In this document: piece by piece, positions 18,666-29,724 of the stretch | How positions within the stretch are numbered: the first letter of the stretch is position 1 | Layout of the letters: the number at the start of each line of letters is the position of its first letter | NCBI RefSeq assembly: GCF_037026685.1 | Contig: NZ_JBANET010000019.1 | Coordinates: 24,846 to 88,845, forward strand | Direction of reading: 5' to 3' | Length of the DNA stretch: 64,000 nucleotides | Source of the DNA: Orrella sp037026685 | GTDB lineage: Bacteria > Pseudomonadota > Gammaproteobacteria > Burkholderiales > Burkholderiaceae_B | Made by a program: the position numbers and the translations under genes | The notes under the pieces: model-generated | The model's input: the letters and a program-made list of their open reading frames with translations, nothing else | The model's database searches: none | What the model was told of the DNA's origin: nothing

Positions 18666-19796
18666 TCAATCGGGAAACACGAGCGGCACGCGGGGCGCCA
18701 GCGCGCAAAGCAATTCGTAGCCGATGGTGCCGGCGGACTCGGCGACCTCGTCGACCGTGGGGCCGCCTTCGCCCCACAGCACCACCTGGGTGCCCACGCC
18801 GGCGGTGGGCACGGGCTCCAGGTCGACCACCAGCATGTCCATCGAGACCCTGCCCAGCACGCGGGTGCGCACCCCGCCGACCGTCACGGGCGTGCCGGTG
18901 CAGGCGTGGCGCGGATAGCCGTCGGCATAGCCGCATGCCACCACGCCGACCCGCATGGGCCCGGACGCCGTGAACAGGCCGGCATAGCCGACCCGGTCGC
19001 CCGCCTGCAGCCGCTGCACGGCGATCAGGCGCGAGCGCAGCGTCATGGCTGGCTTGAGGTTATACACCGAAGCGGGCGTGCCGGCGAAAGGCGAAGCCCC
19101 GTACAGGCAGATGCCCGGACGGACCCAGTGCGATTGGCCGTCGGCGCGCGCGGCCACCTGCGCAAAGCGCAGCAGCGCCGCCGAGTTGCACACGCTGACC
19201 GGCCCGCTCAGCCCGGCGGTGGTGCGCAGGAAAAGCTCGTGCTGCTCGGCGATGCCCTCGGGCCCGTCGGCAAAGGAGAAATGGGCCATCTTGCCGACCG
19301 TGCCCAGCACCCCCTGCTCGCGCAGCGCCCGGGCGCGGGCGTGCGCCTGCCGGTAATGCATGGGCGAGAAGCCCAGGCGGTTCATGCCGGCATTGAGCTT
19401 GACATAGGCGTCCAGGCGCCGCCGCGGGCGCGCATGGCCGAGCATGGCCAGCTGTTCGTCGTGATGGATGCAACTGGTCAGGTGATAGCGGTCCAGCAGC
19501 TCGATGTCGGCCGGCTCGAAAATGCCTTCGAGCAGCAGGATGGGGCCGACCCAGCCCGCCTCGCGGCAGCGCACCGCTTCGTCCAGGTCCAGCATGGCCA
19601 GGCCTTGCGCGGCCGAAAAACCGCGCACCGCCGTGCGCACCCCATGCCCGTAGGCATTGGCCTTGATCACGGCCCAGACGTTGGGCGGGGCCGGCGCGCC
19701 GGTCTGGGCGGCGGCCGCGGCCAGCAGGGCCTGCACGGCCTGCAGGTTGTGCGCGAGCGCGGCGGCGGAAATGGCGGCGGAAATGGGGCGTGGCAT
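18666..19796 (-). CDS. alr: Alanine racemase
   Basis: This PLP enzyme interconverts L- and D-alanine for peptidoglycan. The 376 residues carry the PLP-lysine motif VWAVIKANAYGHG (Lys45), AYVKLNAGMNRLGF, VRPGICLYGASPFAG and the second catalytic tyrosine in GDRVGYAGLF. The length is normal for the family. The upstream 156-base gap to hpnC, transcribed the other way, should hold both promoters, but no strong consensus was seen. Confidence 0.95.
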   Translation of the reverse strand: MPRPISAAISAAALAHNLQAVQALLAAAAAQTGAPAPPNVWAVIKANAYGHGVRTAVRGFSAAQGLAMLDLDEAVRCREAGWVGPILLLEGIFEPADIELLDRYHLTSCIHHDEQLAMLGHARPRRRLDAYVKLNAGMNRLGFSPMHYRQAHARARALREQGVLGTVGKMAHFSFADGPEGIAEQHELFLRTTAGLSGPVSVCNSAALLRFAQVAARADGQSHWVRPGICLYGASPFAGTPASVYNLKPAMTLRSRLIAVQRLQAGDRVGYAGLFTASGPMRVGVVACGYADGYPRHACTGTPVTVGGVRTRVLGRVSMDMLVVDLEPVPTAGVGTQVVLWGEGGPTVDEVAESAGTIGYELLCALAPRVPLVFPD

Positions 19797-19952
19797 GGCA
19801 GCGGTCCTGGAGCCCGCTAGTCTACCCCAGCGCCCCGCAACCGCCCCGCCGGCGCACGCGCAAGCGCGCCGCCGCGCCAGCGGCGCGCGGCGCGGCGCAG
19901 TGCTAATAAAATGGCCCTACTCCAGAACGAAGATTGCGGACTCTGCCAGCGC

Positions 19953-20789
19953 ATGGGCGTTAACCACTACGAAAATTTTCCGGTCGCCTCGCTGCTGCTG
20001 CCAGCCCGGCTGCGGCGCGCCGTCACCGATATTTATCGTTATGCGCGCAGCGCCGACGACATCGCCGACGAGGGCAACGCCCATCCGCACACCCGCCTGG
20101 CCCAGCTGGCCGAATACCGCGCGGCGCTGCACCAGATCGGCCTGGAACCCACCCACGGCCCGGCCTCGTACAGCGAGACGCTGGCGCCGGTGTTCGCGCC
20201 GCTGGCCGAGACCATCGCGCGCCACCAGCTGCCCATCGCCCCTTTCTACGACCTGCTCTCGGCCTTCGAGCAGGACGTGTCGGTGCACCGCTATGTCGAT
20301 TACGACGGCCTGCTGGACTACTGCAGCCGCTCGGCCAATCCGGTCGGGCGCATCCTGCTGCACCTGTACGGACACACGGGCGAGCAGGACCTGCGCGAAT
20401 CGGACGCCATCTGTACCGGGCTGCAGCTGGCCAACTTCTGGCAGGACGTGCGCCTGGACTGGCACAAGGGCCGCGTCTACATCCCGCAGCAGGAGCTGCA
20501 GCGCTTCGAACTGGACGAGAACGCCATCGCCCTGCAGCGCGTCGATCCGGCCTGGACCGAAATGATGCGCCAGCAGACCCAGCGCACCCGGACGCTGCTA
20601 CACTTCGGCGCGCCGCTGGCGCACCGCCTGCCGGGCCGCATCGGCCTGGAGCTGCGCCTGGTGATCCAGGGCGGGCTGCGTATCCTGGAACGCATCGACG
20701 CGGTCCGGGGCGATGTCTTTGTGCATCGCCCCGTGCTGCGCCCCCGCGACTGGATCCTGATGCTGTGGCGCGCGCGGAAACAACCATGA
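19953..20789 (+). CDS. hpnC: Squalene synthase HpnC (farnesyl-PP condensing)
   Basis: HpnC condenses two farnesyl-PP to presqualene-PP or acts on it in the bacterial HpnCDE route to squalene. The aspartate motifs YARSADDIADE and NFWQDVRLDWHKGRVYIP bind Mg-diphosphate. The ATG at 19953 gives MGVNHYENFPVAS, the normal HpnC N-terminus (278 residues). An ATG at 19911 would add 14 residues including CGLC. The stop overlaps the hpnD start (ATGA). HpnC and HpnD are clearly paralogous neighbours. Confidence 0.9.
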   Translation: MGVNHYENFPVASLLLPARLRRAVTDIYRYARSADDIADEGNAHPHTRLAQLAEYRAALHQIGLEPTHGPASYSETLAPVFAPLAETIARHQLPIAPFYDLLSAFEQDVSVHRYVDYDGLLDYCSRSANPVGRILLHLYGHTGEQDLRESDAICTGLQLANFWQDVRLDWHKGRVYIPQQELQRFELDENAIALQRVDPAWTEMMRQQTQRTRTLLHFGAPLAHRLPGRIGLELRLVIQGGLRILERIDAVRGDVFVHRPVLRPRDWILMLWRARKQP

Positions 20790-21649
20790 CACCCGACGAA
20801 TACTGCCAGGACAAGGCCGCGCGCAGCGGCTCGAGCTTCTACTACGCCTTTCTCTTCCTGCCGCCGCAGCGCCGGCGGGCCATCACGGCGCTTTATGCGT
20901 TCTGCCGCGAGGTCGACGACGTGGTGGACGAGGTGTCCGACCCCTCGGTGGCGCGCATCAAGCTCGCCTGGTGGCGCAAGCAGGTCCAGGACATGTATGC
21001 CGGCAAGCCCGAGCATCCGGTCGCGCTGGCCCTGGCGCCGCATCTGCAATCCTGCGGCATCACCGCCGAGCGCCTGCTGGCCGTCATCGACGGCATGGAG
21101 ATGGACCTGGACCAGAGCCGCTACCTGGACTGGGCCGGGCTGCGCAAGTATTGCTGGCATGCCGCGGGCGTGGTGGGCGAGCTCTCGGCGGGCATCTTCG
21201 GCTACGAAGACCCGCAGACGCTGGTCTATGCCGAGCGCCTGGGGCTGGCCTTCCAGATGACCAACATCATCCGCGACGTGGGCGACGATGCGCGGCGCGG
21301 CCGCATCTACCTGCCCATCGAAGACCTGCAGCGCTTCGACGTCAAGGCGGCCGACATCCTGAACAGCCGCCACTCCGAGCGCTTCGAGGCGCTGATGCGC
21401 TTTCAGGCCGAACGCGCGCGCGACCTGTATCGCCAGGCCATGCGCCACCTGCCCGAGCGCGACCGGCGCGCCCAGCGGCCCGGCCTGATGATGGCCGCGA
21501 TCTATCACGCGCTGCTCCAGGAGATCGAGCGCGAGAACTGGCAAGTGCTGGAGCAGCGCATCTCGCTGACTCCGCTGCGCAAGCTGATGCTGGCCTGGAG
21601 GGTCTGGGTGGGCGGCGGCCGCGGGCTGGTACGGCGGCTCTCGCAATGA
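20786..21649 (+). CDS. hpnD: Presqualene diphosphate synthase HpnD
   Basis: The 287-residue trans-isoprenyl-diphosphate synthase is the second partner in squalene formation. Motifs are FYYAFLFLPPQRRRAITALY, CREVDDVVDEVSD (first aspartate cluster) and FQMTNIIRDVGDDARRGRIY (second cluster). The ATG at 20786 is embedded in the hpnC stop, and its own stop overlaps hpnE. By analogy with characterised HpnCDE systems, HpnD makes presqualene-PP, HpnC converts it to hydroxysqualene and HpnE reduces that to squalene. Confidence 0.93.
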   Translation: MTPDEYCQDKAARSGSSFYYAFLFLPPQRRRAITALYAFCREVDDVVDEVSDPSVARIKLAWWRKQVQDMYAGKPEHPVALALAPHLQSCGITAERLLAVIDGMEMDLDQSRYLDWAGLRKYCWHAAGVVGELSAGIFGYEDPQTLVYAERLGLAFQMTNIIRDVGDDARRGRIYLPIEDLQRFDVKAADILNSRHSERFEALMRFQAERARDLYRQAMRHLPERDRRAQRPGLMMAAIYHALLQEIERENWQVLEQRISLTPLRKLMLAWRVWVGGGRGLVRRLSQ

Positions 21650-22962
21650 AGGTGGCCGTGGTGGGCGCCGGCTGGGCCGGCCTGGCGGCGGCGGTGGGCC
21701 TGCACGACGCGGGCTGCGCGGTCACGGTGTTCGATGCCGCGCATACGCCGGGCGGCCGGGCGCGGCGCATCGAGCACGACGGTTTTCCGCAAGGGCTGGA
21801 CAACGGCCAGCACATCCTGCTGGGCGCCTACGACCAGACGCTGGCCTTGATCGAGCGGCTGCACGGCCACCTGGACGGCATGCTGCGCCTGCCCCTGCGC
21901 ATCGAAAGCCTGGACGGACGCTTCCGGCTGCGCGTGCCCGCCCTGCCCGCGCCCCTGCACGGCGCGGCCGCCCTGGCGCTGGCCCGCGGCCTGGGCGCCG
22001 GCTCGCGGCTGGCGGCGCTGCGCATGGCCGCCCGCCTGCGCAGGCCCGGCTGGCAGTGCCCGCCTGGCTACACGGTCGCGGACCTGCTGGCGCGCCACGG
22101 CCAGACCCGCCGGCTGCGCGACAGACTCTGGGAGCCGCTGTGCCTGGCCGCGCTGAACACGCCGCCCTCGCAGGCCTGCGCCCGGCTCTTCGTGCGCGTG
22201 CTGCAGGACAGCCTGGCCGGCCAGCGGCAGGCCAGCGACATGCTGCTGCCTCGCACCGACCTCTCCGCCCTGTGGCCCGATGCGGCCATCGAACTGGTGG
22301 ACTGGCGCCCCGGCCATGCGGTGCGCCACCTGTCGCACGACAAGTCCGGCGTGCAGGTCGACGGCGAACGCTACGACGCGCTGGTGCTGGCCGTGCCGCC
22401 GGTCTCGGCCGGCCGCCTGCTCGCGCCCTTGCCGGCCGCGCCGGGCTCGCCACGGCTGCAGCACACCTTGAGCGCCTTCGCATACCAGCCCATCGTGACG
22501 GTCAGCTTCAGGCTGGCCGAACCGTGGCGCCTGCCCCATCCCATCATGATGCTGGAGGAAGATCCCCGGCACGGGCACATCGGCCAATGGGTGGTGGACC
22601 GCGGCGCCCTGGCCGGGGCCGCGCATGGAGAGCTGGCCGTGGTGGCCAGCGCCGCCTCGGCCGCGCTGCAGCAGGACCGCGAGGCGCTGGGCGATGCCGT
22701 GCTGGAACAGCTGCGCACCCAGCTTGCCCGCCGCCGCCGCGCCACGCCGCTGCCGCCGGTCGCGGCCCGGGCCATGGTGACCGAAAAGCGCGCCACCTTC
22801 TCGGCCGTGCCAGGCCTGCAGCGGCCGCGCGTGCAAAGCCCCTGGCGCCGGATCGTGCTGGCCGGCGACTGGACCGACACCGGCTACCCCGGCGTGCTCG
22901 AAGGGGCGGTACGCAGCGGCCGGCAGGCCTGCGCGGCGGTGCTCAAGCTGCGCGCGGCTTGA
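21646..22962 (+). CDS. hpnE: Hydroxysqualene dehydroxylase HpnE
   Basis: The 438-residue FAD-dependent oxidoreductase completes squalene synthesis. The dinucleotide fold is at the very start (VAVVGAGWAGLAAAVGL), with the FAD-binding TPGGRARR and the C-terminal VLAGDWTDTGYPGVLEGAVR typical of phytoene-desaturase-like enzymes. The ATG at 21646 overlaps the hpnD stop. No squalene-hopene cyclase follows, so hopanoid genes must continue elsewhere in the genome. Confidence 0.93.
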   Translation: MKVAVVGAGWAGLAAAVGLHDAGCAVTVFDAAHTPGGRARRIEHDGFPQGLDNGQHILLGAYDQTLALIERLHGHLDGMLRLPLRIESLDGRFRLRVPALPAPLHGAAALALARGLGAGSRLAALRMAARLRRPGWQCPPGYTVADLLARHGQTRRLRDRLWEPLCLAALNTPPSQACARLFVRVLQDSLAGQRQASDMLLPRTDLSALWPDAAIELVDWRPGHAVRHLSHDKSGVQVDGERYDALVLAVPPVSAGRLLAPLPAAPGSPRLQHTLSAFAYQPIVTVSFRLAEPWRLPHPIMMLEEDPRHGHIGQWVVDRGALAGAAHGELAVVASAASAALQQDREALGDAVLEQLRTQLARRRRATPLPPVAARAMVTEKRATFSAVPGLQRPRVQSPWRRIVLAGDWTDTGYPGVLEGAVRSGRQACAAVLKLRAA

Positions 22963-22966
22963 TCGC

Positions 22967-23353
22967 CTACAGGGCGCGCACCGTCAACAGGCCCAGGGCG
23001 GTCATCGCCAGCGAGCCGCCCAGGCTCAAGGCGACATAGGCCAGGGCCGTGCCCCAGCGCCCCTGCTCGACGAAGGCCACCGTCTCGGCCGAGAAGGTCG
23101 AGAAGGTCGTCAAGCCGCCCAGGAACCCGGTGACCGCCGCCAGCCGCACCCATGCCGGCCACTGCGGATGCGCGGCCACCAGCGCCAGCGCCACGCCGAC
23201 CGCATACCCGCCGGCCAGGTTGGCCGCCAGCGTGCCCCAGGGGAAATGCCGGGCCGAGACGTTCAGCCACAGCCCCAGCAGCCAGCGCAGCCAGGCGCCG
23301 GCCGCCGCGCCCAGCCCGACGGCCAGGAAATGGATGGGACTGAGCGGGGACAT
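22967..23353 (-). CDS. crcB: Fluoride channel CrcB/Fluc
   Basis: The 128-residue four-span protein forms the double-barrelled fluoride exporter as an antiparallel dimer. Motifs are GAWLRWLLGLWLN, FPWGTLAANLAGGYAVG and GFLGGLTTFSTFSAETV, with the pore phenylalanine and sodium-site segments intact. AAGGAG at six bases favours the ATG at 23353; an ATG at 23359 overlaps that site. Only 42 bases separate it from the upstream permease gene, leaving no room for a full fluoride riboswitch. It converges on hpnE with a four-base gap. Confidence 0.93.
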   Translation of the reverse strand: MSPLSPIHFLAVGLGAAAGAWLRWLLGLWLNVSARHFPWGTLAANLAGGYAVGVALALVAAHPQWPAWVRLAAVTGFLGGLTTFSTFSAETVAFVEQGRWGTALAYVALSLGGSLAMTALGLLTVRAL

Positions 23354-23395
23354 GGCCATCTCCTTGTTGCTTACGGCGCGGGCACAGGCCCGGCG

Positions 23396-24178
23396 CTACT
23401 TGAGAAAGCGCCGGCGCATCAGCAGCGCCGTCAGCCACAGGGCGGCCAGGCCGGTGGCGGCCAGCTGCGCCAGCCGCCAGCCGGCCTGCTCGGGCACGCC
23501 GCCCAGCACCAGGGGGCGCACCAGTTCGATGGCCGCGGCCATGGGCAGGGCCTGCATCACGGCCACCAGCGCCCGCGGCAGCGTCTCCACCGGGAAGAAC
23601 ACGCCGGACAGGAACACCGTGGGCGTGATGAACAGCGTGAAGTAGTACATGAAGAAATCGTAGCTGCGCGCCAGCGCGCTGACCGCCAGCCCCATGGCCG
23701 CGAAGGTGAAGCCGGCCACCGCCAGCACCGGCGGCACCCACAGCAGCGTGGGCGCGCGCGATATGTCCAGCGCCGCCACCACCAGCAGGATGGCCAGCCC
23801 GCTCTTGAGCGCCTTGGCCCCGGCCCACAGCACCTCGGCCCACACCACGTCGTCCAGCGAGACGGGCGTATTGAGCATGGCGTCCCAGGTGCGCTGGATC
23901 TGCAGGCGCGAGAACGCGCTGTAGGTGGCCTCGAAGGTGGCGCCGTACAGCGCGCCCATGCAGATCGAACCGGCCGACAGGAACAGGATGTAGGGCACCC
24001 CGCCTATGTCCGGGACCAGCGCGCCCAGGCCGTAGCCCAGGGCCAGCAGCACGATCATGGGCTCGAGCACGTCGCCCATGATGGTCGTCCATGCGGTCTT
24101 GCGCCAGACCAGCAGGTTGCGGCGAAAGATCGCCAGGCTGCGCGAGCCGGGACGCGGGAAGCTGCGGTCCTGCGCCAT
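23396..24178 (-). CDS. nodJ: ABC-2 type export permease, NodJ-like
   Basis: The 260-residue permease has six spans of the ABC-2/NodJ family. It begins with a basic cytoplasmic N-terminus and includes PYILFLSAGSICMGALYGATFE and FLSGVFFPVETLPRAL. Its ATG shares one base with the stop of the ATPase gene (TGATG at 24176-24180), so the two are coupled. NodIJ exports lipo-oligosaccharide in rhizobia. In non-nodulating bacteria such pairs are of unknown substrate, and the symbol denotes family only. Confidence 0.85.
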   Translation of the reverse strand: MAQDRSFPRPGSRSLAIFRRNLLVWRKTAWTTIMGDVLEPMIVLLALGYGLGALVPDIGGVPYILFLSAGSICMGALYGATFEATYSAFSRLQIQRTWDAMLNTPVSLDDVVWAEVLWAGAKALKSGLAILLVVAALDISRAPTLLWVPPVLAVAGFTFAAMGLAVSALARSYDFFMYYFTLFITPTVFLSGVFFPVETLPRALVAVMQALPMAAAIELVRPLVLGGVPEQAGWRLAQLAATGLAALWLTALLMRRRFLK

Positions 24179-25125
24179 CAGGTTTCCTCCCGCATGCCGC
24201 GGCCGGTCAGCCGCAGGAACAGGTCCTCGAGATTGGCCGGCCGGTGCAGGTAGCGCAGGCCGTCGCGCCCGCGCAGCGACGCCAGGATGGGTTCGGGCGC
24301 GTCGGTATAGCAAAAGGCCGTCTCGCCGCTGACCTCCAGCCGGCCGGGCAGTTGCCCGGCCTGGGCATCGAGCCAGTCCTGCAGGCCCTCGCCGTAGACC
24401 TCCAGCACCTGCGGCTCGACGTGCTCGGCGATCAGCGCGCGCGGCGTGCCCTGCGCGATCAGCCGGCCGTGGTCCAGCACGCCCAGGCGGTGGCACAGGC
24501 GCTCGGCCTCGTCCATGAAATGCGTGGTCAGCAGGATGGTCTTGCCGCGCGCCAGCAGCGCCTTCAGGCGCTCCCAGATCAGATGCCGCGCCTGCGGGTC
24601 CAGGCCGGTGGTCGGCTCGTCCATGATGATCAGGTCCGGATCGTTCACCAGGGCGCGCGCCAGCGTCAGGCGGCGCTTCATGCCACCCGAGAGCTCGGTG
24701 ATGCGGGCATGGGCCTTGGGCGCCAGGGCCGCGAAATCGAGCAGTTCGGGAATGCGCTGGCGGATCTGCGCATCGCGCAGGCCGAAGTAGCGGCCGAACA
24801 CCAGCAGGTTCTCGGCCACCGTGAAATCCGGATCGAGATTGTCCGACTGCGGCACGATGCCGATGCGCGCCCGCGCCTGGCGCGCCTGCGCCGGCAGCGA
24901 AAAGCCCAGGATGTCCACGCGCCCGGCCTGCAGCGGCGACAGGCCGATCAAGGCGCGCAAGGTGGTGGTCTTGCCCGCGCCGTTGGGTCCGAGCAGGCCA
25001 TAGCACTCGCCGCGCCCGATGGAAAAGGACAGGCCGTCGACCACGCTGCGCTGGCCATAGCGCTTGACCAGGCCTTCGGCCCTCAGGGCCGTGGCGGCCG
25101 GCGAAAAGGATGCGGAATCGGACAT
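24178..25125 (-). CDS. nodI: ABC exporter ATP-binding protein, NodI-like
   Basis: The 315-residue ATPase partners the NodJ-like permease. Walker A GPNGAGKTTTL is at about 47-57, the signature is LSGGMKRRLTLARAL, Walker B is LIIMDEPTTGLD, and the H-loop is TTHFMDEAERLCHR. A C-terminal domain of about 90 residues follows, as in NodI/DrrA proteins. No motif reveals the exported compound. Confidence 0.88.
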   Translation of the reverse strand: MSDSASFSPAATALRAEGLVKRYGQRSVVDGLSFSIGRGECYGLLGPNGAGKTTTLRALIGLSPLQAGRVDILGFSLPAQARQARARIGIVPQSDNLDPDFTVAENLLVFGRYFGLRDAQIRQRIPELLDFAALAPKAHARITELSGGMKRRLTLARALVNDPDLIIMDEPTTGLDPQARHLIWERLKALLARGKTILLTTHFMDEAERLCHRLGVLDHGRLIAQGTPRALIAEHVEPQVLEVYGEGLQDWLDAQAGQLPGRLEVSGETAFCYTDAPEPILASLRGRDGLRYLHRPANLEDLFLRLTGRGMREET

Positions 25126-25139
25126 GCCGCGATTCTAGC

Positions 25140-25168
25140 GCCTGCCCGGCGGCGCGCGCCGGGCAGGC
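25140..25168 (-). terminator. GC-rich hairpin after thrC
   Basis: GCCTGCCCGG (25140-25149) and CCGGGCAGGC (25159-25168) form a perfect 10-bp stem with a 9-base loop. It begins 6 bases beyond the thrC stop. No T-tract follows on the minus strand, so intrinsic termination is doubtful. Confidence 0.45.
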
Positions 25169-25174
25169 CCGGGC

Positions 25175-26586
25175 TCAGGCGCCCAGCTGCGCCCGCTCGG
25201 CGATGTAGGCGCGCACCTGGGCGGCGTCGTTATCGAGCACGTCCACCTTCTGCTCGCGCGTAAGCAGGTCTTCCAGGCCCGGCGGCAAGGGGGCGGGCCT
25301 GCCCAGCGCCTCTTCGATGGTGTCGGAGAACTTGGCCGGCAGCGCCGTCTCGAGCACCAGCATGGGCACGCCGGGCTCGACGAAGCCGCGCGCCACCTTC
25401 ACGCCGTCGGCCGTATGCGGGTCGATCAGCATGCCGCACTGGTCCCAGACCGCGCGGATGGTGGCCACCCGGTCGGCATGCGAGCTGGCGCCCGCGGCAA
25501 AGCCGTAGCGCTGGGCAAAATGCGGCAGGTGCGCCGACAGGTCGAACTGCCCCTGCCCGGCCAGGGATTTCCACAGCGCATCGACCTGCTGCCCGTCGCG
25601 CGAGAGCAGGTCGTAGACGAAGCGCTCGAAATTCGAGGCGCGCGAGATGTCCATGGACGGGCTGGAGGTCGCGTAGGTCTGCGCGGCCGGGCGCGGCCGG
25701 TAGATGCCGGTGCGGAAGAACTCCTCCAGCACGTTGTTCTCGTTGGTGGCCAGCACCAGCCGGCGCACCGGCAGTCCCATCTGGCGCGCGATGTGGCCCG
25801 ACAGGATGTTGCCGAAGTTGCCCGAAGGCACGGCGAAGGACACCTGCTGGCCGGGCGCGGTGGTGGCGCGCAGCCAGCCGTGGAAGTAGTAGACGACCTG
25901 GGCCGCGATGCGCGCCCAGTTGATCGAATTGACCGCGCCCAGGCGGTAGCGGCTCTTGAAGTCCAGGTCGCCGGCCAGCGCCTTGACGATGTCCTGGCAA
26001 TCGTCGAAGACCCCGCGCACGGCGATGTTGTGGATGTTGGCGTCCTGCAGCGAATACATCTGCGCGCGCTGGAAGGCGCTCATGCGGCCATGCGGCGAGA
26101 GCATGAAGACCTGCACGCCGCGCTTGCCGCGCAGCGCGTATTCGGCGGCCGAGCCGGTGTCGCCGGAGGTCGCGCCCAGGATGTTCAGCGTGGTGCCGCG
26201 CCGGGTGAGCACGTATTCGAACACCTGCCCGAGGAACTGCATGGCGATGTCCTTGAAGGCCAGCGTCGGCCCCTCGGACAGGCCCAGCAGCGACATGCCG
26301 TCGTGCAGCGGGCGCAAGGGCACGATGTCCTCGCTGCCGAAGACATCGGTACGGTAGGCCGCATGCGTCAAGGCGCGCAGGTCCTCGCCGGGGATGTCGG
26401 TGATGAACAGCGACAGCACGCGATGCGCCAGCTCGGGATACGGCAGGCCGCGCCAGGATTCCAGGGTCTGGGCCGAGACCTGCGGGATCTGTTCGGGAAC
26501 GGCCAGCCCGCCATCGGGCGCCAGGCCTTCGAGCAGGATGTCGCAAAAGGGCTGCGGCGCCATCCGGCCGCGGGTCGAGACGTATT

Positions 26587-26590
<4 letters not shown>
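25175..26590 (-). CDS. thrC: Threonine synthase
   Basis: ThrC converts O-phosphohomoserine to threonine with PLP. The 471 residues place it with the long (E. coli/fungal-like) class. The N-terminal MKYVSTRGRMAPQPFCD is typical, Lys113 in GPTLAFKDIAMQF binds PLP, and GATSGDTGSAAEYAL holds the phosphate. Its ATG overlaps the hom stop by four bases. It is the last gene of alaC-hom-thrC and is followed by a GC-rich hairpin. Confidence 0.96.
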
Positions 26591-27890
<1,300 letters not shown>

Positions 27891-27894
<4 letters not shown>

Positions 27895-29096
27895 TTACGC
27901 TCCCCGCTCATATTCAACAAACCGTCCTTGCGGAACATTTCCTTGATGCCGCGCACCGCCTGGCGGGTGCGCTGCTCGTTCTCGATCAGCGCGAAACGCA
28001 CGTAGTCGTCGCCATACTCGCCGAACCCGACCCCGGGCGAGACCGCCACCTTGGCCTCGGCCAGCAGGCGCTTGGCGAACTCCAGCGAACCCTGCGCGCG
28101 ATAGGGCTCGGGAATGCGCGCCCAGATGTACATCGAGGCGCGCGGCACCTCGACCATCCAGCCGGCCTCGTGCAGGCCGCGCGCCAGCACGTCGCGCCGG
28201 CTGCGGTACATCTGCACCACCTCGTCCACGCAGTCCTGCGGCCCTTCCAGGGCGGCGATGGAGGCGACCTGGATGGGCGTGAAGGTGCCGTAGTCGTGAT
28301 AGCTCTTGATGCGCGCCAGCGCGCCCACCAGCTCGCGGTTGCCCACCATGAAGCCGATGCGCCAGCCGGCCATGTTGTAGCTCTTGCTCAGGGTGAAGAA
28401 CTCGACCGCCACGTCCCGCGCGCCGGGCACCTGCATGATCGAGGGCGCGCGGTAGCCGTCGAAGCAGATGTCGGCATAGGCCAGGTCGTGCACCACCAGG
28501 ATGTCGTGCTCGCGCGCCAGCGCCACCACGCGCTCGAAGAAGGGCAGCTCGACGCACTGGGCGGTGGGGTTGCTGGGAAAGCCCAGGATCATCATCTTGG
28601 GCTTGGGGATGGACTCGCGCACCGCGCGCTCGAGCTCCTCGAAGAAGTCCACGCCCGGCGTCATGCGCACCGAACGGATGTTGGCCCCGGCGATGACCGC
28701 GCCGTAGATGTGGATGGGATAGCTGGGGTTGGGCACCAGCACCGTGTCGCCCTGGTCCAGCGTGGCCAGCATCAGGTGTGCCAGGCCCTCCTTCGAGCCG
28801 ATGGTGACGATGGCCTCGGAATCGGGATCGAGCCCGACCCCGTAGCGCCGCTCGTACCAGCCGCAGATGGCGCGGCGCAGGCGCGGGATGCCCTTGGAGA
28901 CCGAATAGCCGTGGGTGTCGGGCCGGCTGGCGGCCTCGACCAGCTTTTGCACGATGTGCGCGGGAGTGGGGCCGTCCGGATTGCCCATGGACATGTCGAT
29001 GATGTCCTCGCCGCGCCGGCGCGCCGCCATCTTGAGCTCGCCGGTGATATTAAAGACATAGGGCGGCAGGCGCTCGATGCGGGAGAACTTCCTCAT
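27891..29096 (-). CDS. alaC: Glutamate-pyruvate (alanine) aminotransferase AlaC-like
   Basis: The 401-residue class I PLP aminotransferase begins MRKFSRIERLPPYVFNIT, the usual AlaC start. PLP sites include IIDMSMGNPDGPTP, PNPSYPIHIYG, GFPSNPTAQCVE and the lysine in FFTLSKSYNMAGWRIGFM. The ATG at 29096 is preferred over an in-frame start 39 bases upstream. In this lineage alaC commonly precedes hom-thrC, which links alanine/glutamate transamination with threonine supply. The 172-base gap to the divergent Mth938-like gene should carry its promoter. Confidence 0.88.
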
Positions 29097-29268
29097 GGGA
29101 AAATCCTTCGAAGGCGAAGGCGGCTGGCGCCGCAAGGAAAACCCAATAATCTAGCGCAAGCGGACCGGGGCGGCAAATCGGCGCCTGCGGGTTTGCCGCG
29201 ATGCGACATGACGCGCCGGCGCCGGACGAGTGCGCTATGATCGATCACATCCAGTCGGAGCATTTTTA

Positions 29269-29724
29269 TTGAAGCTGCATAACGACACGACTTCGGCGCT
29301 CAATACCGTTACCGCCTATGGCAACGGCTACATCGAGGTCAACCGGGTGTCCCACACCCACGCCATCGCGTTCGGCCCGCAGGGCGCCATCGACCCTTGG
29401 CCGGTCGCCAGCGCCGCCGACATCACCACCACCCTGCTGCGCCAGGCCGCGGGCATCCCCGAACCGTCCCTCGATCCGCTGGCTTTCCTGGACGCGCCGG
29501 AGGCCGCAGCGCCCCGGCTGCCGCCCGACGCCCCCGAGGTGCTGCTGGTGGGGACGGGCTCGCGCCAGGTGTTCCTGGCCCACGCCGTGCTGCAGCCGCT
29601 GCTCTCGGCCGGCCTGGGCATCGAAACCATGGATACGCAGGCTGCCGCCCGCACCTACAACATCCTGATGGCCGAGGGCCGGCGCGTGCGCACGGCCCTC
29701 ATCCCCGAAGAGACACAACCATGA
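29269..29724 (+). CDS. Mth938/NDUFAF3-like domain protein, TTG start
   Basis: The 151-residue protein belongs to the Mth938 (DUF498) family, related to the mitochondrial complex-I factor NDUFAF3; no enzyme activity is known. The sequence reads KLHNDTTSALNTVTAYGNGY, then PPDAPEVLLVGTGSRQVFL and IETMDTQAAARTYNILMAEG. I choose a TTG start at 29269 because GGAG lies eight bases upstream and the frame then begins exactly like family members (MKLH...). A GTG at 29230 would add 13 residues. The stop overlaps the peroxiredoxin start. Confidence 0.85.
   Translation: MKLHNDTTSALNTVTAYGNGYIEVNRVSHTHAIAFGPQGAIDPWPVASAADITTTLLRQAAGIPEPSLDPLAFLDAPEAAAPRLPPDAPEVLLVGTGSRQVFLAHAVLQPLLSAGLGIETMDTQAAARTYNILMAEGRRVRTALIPEETQP

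Noticed and set aside
23354..23395. Fluoride riboswitch upstream of crcB
   Set aside because: Only 42 bases separate crcB from the upstream permease stop, and no riboswitch-like pseudoknot was seen.
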